Positions 55,801-64,000 of a DNA stretch of 64,000 bases are shown in pieces; position 1 is the first letter of the stretch, and every line of letters begins with the position of its first letter. The notes beneath the pieces are model-generated. The model searched no databases. It saw only the letters and a program-made list of their open reading frames with translations, and was not told the origin of the DNA. A program made the position numbers and the translations under genes. Source of the DNA: Brugia malayi (Eukaryota > Nematoda > Chromadorea > Rhabditida > Onchocercidae); contig NW_025062477.1 in assembly GCF_000002995.4 (NCBI RefSeq), positions 124,001 to 188,000 on the forward strand, written 5' to 3'.

Positions 55801-58800
55801 ACGAGTCGTTTATTGTTTACTTTTGCAGAAAAAGTGAACAAAAACGACGAAAGTAAACAAAGGAAGAAGCCAACTGTTCCTTTATCCACCGCTCATATCA
55901 AGTTTAATGTTATATCTCAAATGGAGAAATTCGGGGAAATTTGTCACTTCGGAACAAAATGCATGAACATCAATAATGATAGCAAAGCAATGTAAGCCGA
56001 AAAATTCAGCCCTTGCCCAATTTTCCATCTTTCCACATTGTGAAGTTCGATAAAATGATCGGTAAGTTGATAAACAGTACATCATCACCACAGTTACAAC
56101 TTATCAGTTCGAATTGAAAAGATACACCGAAAGTCTTTTGCAAGCAGTTTGCAGTTTGCTTGCAAAAGAGGGTAATGCAAAGTATCAGCATTAAACATAC
56201 ATTTTGGAAATTCACATCACAAAGTGGAAAAAAACTATGTCATCTAGAATTTGAGACATATGTTGACAATATGAGACAATGACAGTATTAAAATTAAATA
56301 AACTAAGATACAATTAAATGTGCTTAATATCTGTGTGTGAGATCCATAATTTATGCATTGAATGAGCCAAAAAGAGATGCTAGCAAATTTGTGATTATTT
56401 GCAAATATACAATAATTGTCTTCAGGAATGTTAACCGTACCGGAAATTAAAGAGATGAAAAATTGTAGTGAATAGAAGGAGGAGAAAGTACCATCATTCA
56501 TTATCTTCTACTCCTTACTTCCAACCATATTTTTGCAATAAATTGTTCATTAGAAAGAAAAGAAAACTGAAATTGACAATCATAAGACAGCGTAGCACGT
56601 GCCTGCCACTGATATGATATGATGATAAATATATTATTATCAAAATCGGAACATACAACTGGCAGCAACCTGTAAGGTAAATGAATGTAATGAAGAAGAA
56701 GTGGTGGTAGCAATGGTAGTGCAGGAAGAATGTCCGTGTGGTAGCATAGAAAGGAAGGAAGAGGAAACCGGTATTGGTTACTGGTGTCATAGATTTTAAA
56801 AAAGTTAACAAAAAAAAAAAAAACACTATCCGAATCGATAGAAGAAATTGGGTGTGTTTACTAATAAACAAACAGGAAAAAAGTAATTTCCAATTACATT
56901 TCATCATCGGAACCAAACATTTTGATCTAGTATAACCTATATACCTTCACTTCACTGTATGATATCCCGAGTCTTCTCACAAATATTTTTTGTAATCACA
57001 TTTTCGAAAGATTACTTCTGTTGATTATCTGTGATCATATCACAACAAAAAACAAACTTCAACTCTATCTAAGCTAAGCCTATAAATCAAAAGAGCAAAC
57101 GAATCCTATACTTTTGCATCATTTATATGTAAACAAATAAGCAAACGAAGAACTGGAAGTAAACGATAGGAAAAGTGATCCAAACAAGCCTTAATCGATT
57201 CCTGTATTTGGCACATGTTCAGGCCACTTGGCACAAGTGACCAACGGTTACGTAAAAACATTGCCATTAGACGAGAATGTGTTCCTAAGATACGTTGCAA
57301 TAAAAGTAAAGTAGCAAAGGAAAACTAAAAAGCGCAAAGAGTACACATGCAATGGGTTCATTTGTCATTTCTTGGATGACTGTCTTTATGGCTGCAATTC
57401 ACATCCATAGCAACAGCGAATGATGAACCTAGGAAGAGTTCGCTATTGGCCATAAAAAAAGTCAATTGTAACTCTTAAAGTGGACCGACCAAATTAAGGC
57501 TTGGCTTGCAACTACTTTTCTACCAACAATCAAAAATGCTAATCACAGCTGCAAGTCTTATTGATGTATTGCATCATGCTGCATGAACCTTCTGATGATT
57601 CTTTTCAGTGTATGTTAAATTTGAGGAATGAAAAAATGCAACAACTGACTTGGCTTGACTTGACTTTGACTTAATTTCAGGATGATCTTGAAATGATGAA
57701 ACAGATCAAAGGATCAAAAGGGATTCAATGTTGTAAAATTTAAACCAATGAAATAATTTAAAACAATAAGTGATACAGCAATGATCTAATCCATTTCAAA
57801 ATTGTATTTTAAAAATGCAAATTAATCGATAATCTTTGCAAAGCAAAATTTGAGGACCAAGTCATCCACACAGCATTACCAATAATGCAATCGAGCATCG
57901 AGCACTGAACAGAGAGTGAAACACTGATGGATGATAGATATATCAGCAACTGCCCATAGTCCTAACGAGTTGACCAAGATGAATGGAACAGGAAATGGGA
58001 CAAAAAAAAAAAAAAAATTCTCATACATTTTAATTTTGACCATTTGAATTTATTTGTTTGGTTAGCAGTAGATAAAAGTGCGTGAAGATTCGAAAAAAAG
58101 TATCTGTCAGAGAAGATCAAAGAAGCTATTTTAAAATTTTGTTTGAAATTTGAATGGATAGGAAGCGATGATGATAACAGTGTATGGATAAATGTGTAAA
58201 GATAAGAATTAGTAATGAGTATGGCACTGTTTAATTCAAAATTTACTAAAATCATGGATGGAAGTAGTACTTATGATCAATTCAAAGTGATTTTTTGTTT
58301 TATGAATTTTTTTTTTGTAAAATCTGAAAAATTTTTTGATGTTGAATTTTTAAAGTGAAAACATAAAAAGTTGTTTTTTCGAATTTCCTTTCTTTTGTAA
58401 TATCAGTGCAAAATTTTGAACTGAAATTATGGAAGGTAAGAAGGAAAAAACTGAAAATAAGCAGAAATTTTGAACTAGAAAGATTTAAGAAAGATGAATT
58501 TAATTAAACTCTTAAAATTGTAATTTTTAAAAAAAAAATATAAAAATTGTAAAACTTAAAATGATACTAACTTTTTCGAATTTTATAAATTTTGATAAAA
58601 AAAATCTATGAGTCATGGAATAACTTAATAAATGACTTAATAATGACTGACTTGATAAAAAGTAAATTGAGGGAAATTATGTAAGAAAATCGGACTGTAC
58701 TCCAAAATACAGACTGAACACAAGGATAAGCAATATTTAAAGACTCAAAAATTAAAGACTCAAAGACTTAAAGACTCAAAAATGATTAATAACTAAAACC

Positions 58801-58964
58801 AGCGATTGCGCAGTTTGGAATAGAAATATATCGGAGAAGAGTGCATTTCATGAAAAACTGCAATTAGCCTGAAATGACACTATCAATGCTGATCGGCTAA
58901 AATGCGTTGCACAAAGATGAAAATGATTCACGGCCATGGATATTTCGGCTCTTCAGGAAAAGTT

Positions 58965-58980
58965 CCCCCCCCCCCCCCCC
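58965..58980. repeat. Poly(C) 16 tract
   Basis: Uninterrupted run of 16 C in otherwise AT-rich DNA. Confidence 0.9.
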
Positions 58981-61498
58981 TCTCCCCGGTATTGCAATAC
59001 ACTGAATGCCCAAGAAATATGATAGTCGAATAGTTCTGGAGTGGAAATATATGCTAGGCCAGAAAATCTTAATGAGATGAGAAAAGCAAGAATAATTAAT
59101 ATAATTTCTTACAGAATGTAACTGCAAAATAGTACACTCATAAATGTTAATTTAAATGTTAAATTTAAAGCAAATGAAACGAATTTCCATTAACTCTTAA
59201 TTAATCTCAGGTCAATCTTTATTAAATGTTAAATTTAATACAAAATGATCGACAAAATAAACGATCACAGCTCATACTGTCATATAAAATTGCTTTCTTA
59301 TCGCAGATGTGTTACTTAAAGCGTCAAAATTTGGAAGTATCAAAAGGATATTGTAAAATTGTCAAAGTGGCAAATAATTAGTTTCATTTTTTCACATCTA
59401 TTAATGCATACAATGTCTTCGATTAATAAACAAATCAATCTGATCACTTGAAAACTGTGCAATATTCTGGAAAGCAACATTTTCTTGCTTTTCAGAATTA
59501 AAAGGATTCAGTTGAGAAAGATCCGGGTAAGCGAAGAGAATTCGATTAAAATTTTTTCAAGTACTGTGCAGGTATGTTATCGAGATGTCATCTGTCCTTG
59601 TCTCAACTCTATTTTTCACATCGAATATGCAAATGATATGCATGATGTGATGAAGTCAATTCGTTCAATAGCTTTACCGGCTGTTATCATTGTTATAAAT
59701 TACCGGAAAATGATTCAGAAAGTTGCAAAATAGTAAGTTCGGAAAAATTAAATTCTTTCTTTATACTCTTCTGATTGGATTAAATGTTGGGAAATTAGTG
59801 GTAATGCATTTTGGTTAACTATGAGATGATAAGCGTGGATAGATGGATGGATGGATGGGTAGATGAATGGGTGGGCAAATGCATGGGCGGGCAGCAGATG
59901 GAGGATGGGAGAAATAGTGGCATTGTGCAAGACATAAATCACTGAAGAAAGTTGGATCAGAGTTTCTTCTTAATTCCCTCACATTTCAATTCAGATCGAA
60001 TATTCTCACTCATCGATATACCTACCTTCACTACCACTGCCACACAAGTAGATACCCAAAGAGAGTTGGTACACAGAAGAACTGGTCTACCACGGTACCA
60101 CTGGTACCATGGGATTTCCCAGTGAAACGTGGGAGAAAAGCTGAAGTAATACGGGGAATACGATATTAGCACACTGGGAAATGTTGAATGGATATATAAA
60201 TGATAAAATATTCAATGTTCAGTCAAAGAAGAAGATAGGAGATATTCAGGTAATTTGTTGCATAACTTTTGAACAGAGTCATTTCATATCTTAATTAACA
60301 GATGGTTGATGGGTTGTCCTCTGCTCTTTTACCCGCATTACTTGATAACCTTTGTCGTACAAGTTAATCACTACCATATATCAGTATCAGTATATCTAGT
60401 ATCGCACCAATACGATGGAAGATGAAATGTTATAAATGAAACTGTGCAGACATAGGCGGAAAAATACATTCTACACATCAAAAATTGAATATAGTTAGGT
60501 ATTAGAACCTGCACGGGTCATCTGATGATGAATTGAATTTCAGTACTGAAGTTGGATTAGAACGATGAGGTTCACAGGTGAGTATATCACTAATTGCAAT
60601 AAAGAAAGAAGAATCTTCAAGTAAACGAAGATGAATGAAAAAGTTCCTCGAATGTCACCATCTTACCTACCTCACTGTCAAATTTAACTAAAACAACCAT
60701 CATCATTTCATTATCAGTCCAACCTATCACATTGGCAATTTACTGATGAATTTATCAACCAAATGTTGCACAAAAATTTATTCAACACAGTTACATATCA
60801 TAATTGCACGAAAAATGTGACATTTCCTAGAACTGTGACACTCATAACCATAGCTATAGTTACTCTGTCAACTGCCCACAACTATTTCAAATTATTTCGA
60901 TCAATGAATCTTCACATATTAATGAATATTTCAGGATATATTTCAGGAAAGAGCCAGATCAGTAGTTAGATTATCAGTTATATAGCACAGAAAAGGAAAC
61001 AGGAAATGGTTGCGTGAGTAGAACAGGTGGAAAGTTCGAATAAGCAACATCACGAAGCGATGGATGATCGATGATTGAGTAGTTCAAAACATGTTTCAGT
61101 GACTCATCCTCTTTGAAATACAATGAAATGAACTGGTTCGTGTGGTTCAGGTGCCAATCACAGTTTTTGAGCAGACAAAATTTGAAACCATTCCATCCTG
61201 TCCGACCGACCGATCGACCGCTTTCCCTTTGCTTGGTTGAACAACCATCACTTTCCCAATACACTACTACTACCAGTCAAATCGAACATTCCAGTAAATG
61301 AAAAAAAAAAAGTTTTTTTTTTTCAAAAAGATTAAAGATTATGTCCTTTTCCAACGGATAAACTTTGCAAGAGATGTTGAAATGAAAATTCCGTTTAGTT
61401 TCTGTAGCTTACCACATAAATAATTAACGTTGCACTGCACATTTTTTGTTGCAGAAAATCTTAGACAAGAAATATGGAATCATTTCTCCTTCTTCTAT

Positions 61499-61532
<34 letters not shown>
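61499..61532. repeat. (CT)n microsatellite
   Basis: CT repeat with one TTT interruption. Confidence 0.85.
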
Positions 61533-63050
61533 CTAATTTTATCTTTTTTCAGTAACGGAACTAACGAATGAACTCTTACAACAATTACTGAAAGATTATC
61601 CGAAATATAACTTATGAATTGATTCTAAAATAGTAAAATAGTTCTCATCTTCACTTCATATTTCTTGCAAACAATTTAGAACGACGTTACTTTTTCTGAA
61701 TACGGAATTACGGAACTAATCATACATTTACTTAAATGACGCAAAGAAACGTGTACTTTGAGATGAGTTTCGTTTCCTTTCAACTGTCTATAGAACACTG
61801 TATTTGAAAATTATAATAACACTGACGATAATAATTAATACTAATACTAAAGTAATAACAGGAATAATTAATAATGATAATAATAATAAAGCATCAAAAT
61901 GCTAAAGTATTCAAAAAAAAAAAAAAAAAAAAACTTAACTTAATAATCAAAAAGACTGTAATTAAATTAATATTTAACGAACAAAACAAACTAAAAATGT
62001 TTTATAAATGTAAAATATTCAATGTTTTCGTAATAGAAATAAACTGCGATTGCAGAAAATTAGAAAAAGCAAACGATCGATGGATTAGCTTATGGATTGG
62101 TCAGAATTCCTCTACCGGATTCCACCAGTCAGAATTACTCTGACAGAATGAATTTTGCAAATAAAAAGGAATGTGTCAGGTTAGTACAGTGATGTTTGGA
62201 TCTTATTAATGAAATAATAATGATTTATTGAATATGAAATGAATTGATGGAAAATTGCGCTTCTGTGATACTCAAAATGAATCGATGCGCTCTTTGAAGC
62301 ATAACATACGCACAATTTATCCAACATCGTATAATTTAATTTGCGTTAAATTTTCAACATTTAGCAAGTCATAAGGGAATTACAAGATACATCCATCATC
62401 CTTCGTCCATATGCATACTATTATTTATGGCAAAAGCTTTTAGCATTCTTCTGACGTATAAATTAAATATGGTTGTGCATTCAACTTGAGATGAATATTT
62501 TCTAATAAATTCAAGTCAAAAAAATGGGTTTCTTTTTCTTTTTTTTTTTTTTTTAAAAAGAAGGTCTATCTTTCATTTTTTGGAGTATCGAAGTGACCGA
62601 TAATATGTATTCAATATCGGAATGAAATAAAATACAATGAAAAAAAGGAAAAAAAAAAAAAAAAAACGAAATTTGAAACATTCACAATAAAATGAAAACA
62701 TTTAAGTTGAATTTTCATCTTTCGGAAGTTTTTGTAAGAAATAATCGAAAAAAGAAACTTTATTTATATTCATTGTAAAACAGCAATTTTTTAAAAAATA
62801 TTTGAAATAGTATTTTCTAGGATGTGCATTTGACCCTTTGAAAGAAAAGCTAAAAACTTTGTTTGCAGCAAAGAACAATTTTTCTGCTCTTTGGAAGCAG
62901 AAAAAAAAAAAAGAAACTGCAAAATTCATACTTGACTTTAAATAAATCAATTGATTTATAACTGAAATGATATCAGTTTATAGTTTTCAATGAGTTTAAA
63001 ATTGTGTGGAAATAATTTTATATTTTTCCGTTTATCATTATGCTCATCAG

Positions 63051-63118
63051 GAAATCATGAATCCGGATTGCAATATGATAAGCGTAATTTGTACATAGCG
63101 AATAGAGTCGATGTGGAG
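63051..63118 (+). CDS. Candidate second exon of the unrecognised + gene
   Basis: Bounded by a catcag acceptor (63050) and a gag|gtgagt donor (63119). With two nucleotides completing the previous codon it reads GNHESGLQYDKRNLYIANRV then DVE, open throughout and polar. The phase required (2 nt in) is the one left by the exon at 52810-52891. No family was recognised. Confidence 0.35.
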
Positions 63119-64000
63119 GTGAGTTAATGTTAGCCATTTAAATTAATTGTTTTCTTATAGAATGGCACAATCAGGTGGATAAATCGTCAAAAAGTGCTAG
63201 AGAAGAACGTTAATGCTTAGCTAACGGTGAATAGGCACACGGATACGTACGTGGTCGTAAGTGGTCGGAGAGTACTGCGCCATCAAAACGTAACCATCTA
63301 TTCATTTAGTTAATCAGTCAATCAAACCAAACAGTCTTGAAATTCAACTTTTCCACAAATTTTGTTGTCATTGATATTGGCATTACTTATTGCTAAAAAG
63401 CAAACACAAACTTCATTATCTAATTAAGTAAGATTAAGTAACTAGTAGAGGTTATTGTCTATAAGTAAGATACATTGACTCATCGATTCAGCTAAATCAG
63501 TTAAATAAATCAGTTTCTTAGCTAAAATTGATCCATTCAAACGCTAAATCTGAACTGAATAATACTAGTTTAAATAATGTGATGCAAAAAAGAAAAAATT
63601 ATTCTTTATTTCAAATAATTCAGTTATACTTTTATAAAAAAAAAAATTGAGGAACAATTAACAAATTGCAATAATTCTGAAAAAAAAAAAAAAAATGTTT
63701 CCTTTCTGAAATGCTTTCCTTCTAAACAACAATAAAATGAATTATTTCACTCTAATCACCAGTTTATTCAATTTTTTTTTTTTTTTGAAGCCATGAAGAA
63801 AAAGAAAAAAAAAAAAAAACTTTGTTAAAAAATGGAAAAAATCACTGAGAATATTTTATTTCCAAATAATCAACTCCAAGTTATCTTCTTGCAACAAAAA
63901 AAATAAAAAATAAAAAATGATTCCAAGAAACGCATTTTTTTTTTTTTTTTGAAATTCAATTAAATCTAATGGTGATGTATGCTGAGCATTATTTCTATTT
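63119..64000. other. AT-rich right edge, no gene seen
   Basis: Homopolymer A and T runs dominate (for example 63643-63694, 63772-63820). Probably intron of the gene entering at 63051, if that gene is real. Confidence 0.4.

Larger units (their letters stand above)
52892..63050. other. 10-kb interval without recognised genes (possible intron)
   Basis: No open frame here resembles a known family. The sequence is AT-rich with many homopolymers: degenerate GGTAGATA-like repeats at about 53190-53400, GA tracts near 54420-54450 and 54739-54756, A-runs, a 16-nt C run at 58965-58980, GATG repeats at 59838-59860 and a CT tract at 61499-61532. If the exon pair 52810/63051 is one gene, this is its first intron. 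Confidence 0.45.

Noticed and set aside
57106..57300. 64-codon frame on minus (SRLMAMFLRNRWSLVPSG)
   Set aside because: Reasonable composition but no splice partner or homologue recognised; not enough to call a gene.
59485..59733. 82-codon frame on plus inside the 10-kb interval
   Set aside because: Considered as an internal exon of the candidate + gene, but borders and phase do not fit.

Overview
The window is nuclear DNA of an animal with compact, AT-rich, intron-dense genes. The gene set fits a parasitic nematode, most likely a clade III/filarial worm. Indicators are a patched-related (PTR) sterol-sensing protein, a cathepsin Z with nematode-type short exons, consensus TTTTCAG-type 3' splice sites, and acceptors lying 2 nt before start codons as in spliced-leader trans-splicing. 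The species call is inference; no rRNA, tRNA, CRISPR array or bacterial segment was recognised.

Layout. (1) 295-5278, + strand: the 3' part of an SLC38-type amino-acid transporter, with its 5' end outside the window. (2) 6160-12410, - strand: a complete 17-exon ubiquitin-specific protease 5 (isopeptidase T) gene. (3) 13027-14388, + strand: a 3-exon HINT-type histidine-triad hydrolase. (4) 14950-18003, - strand: an 8-exon cathepsin Z with a 24-nt exon carrying the catalytic Cys and a GC-AG intron in front of it. (5) 18.0-32.7 kb: a 14.7-kb gene-poor stretch with microsatellites, a 29-bp minisatellite and many GATA-factor-like sites. (6) 32700-39486, + strand: a 13-exon p66/GATAD2 (C. elegans dcp-66-like) NuRD subunit rich in Ala, Gln and His runs. 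(7) 42523-52662, - strand: a 17-exon PTR protein of 1007 codons with a sterol-sensing domain. (8) 52810 onward, + strand: the probable first exon of an unrecognised gene, divergent from the PTR gene, with a phase-compatible second exon at 63051-63118 and about 10 kb of simple-sequence-rich DNA between them.

The exon models for genes 2, 3, 4, 6 and 7 were assembled by hand from splice signals and family similarity. In all five the phases agree at every junction and the summed lengths are divisible by 3. The genes are unrelated housekeeping or developmental genes with no operon-like grouping. Transcription alternates: SLC38/USP5 converge, USP5/HINT diverge, HINT/cathepsin Z converge, p66/PTR converge, PTR/new gene diverge.

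Most unusual points: the cathepsin Z active site depends on a GC donor that competes with a GT donor 41 nt downstream; the PTR protein lacks the acidic pair of the GVDD motif; the p66 frame stays open through a spliced exon after its UGA stop; and a tandem array of TGATAA-containing repeats lies upstream of p66.
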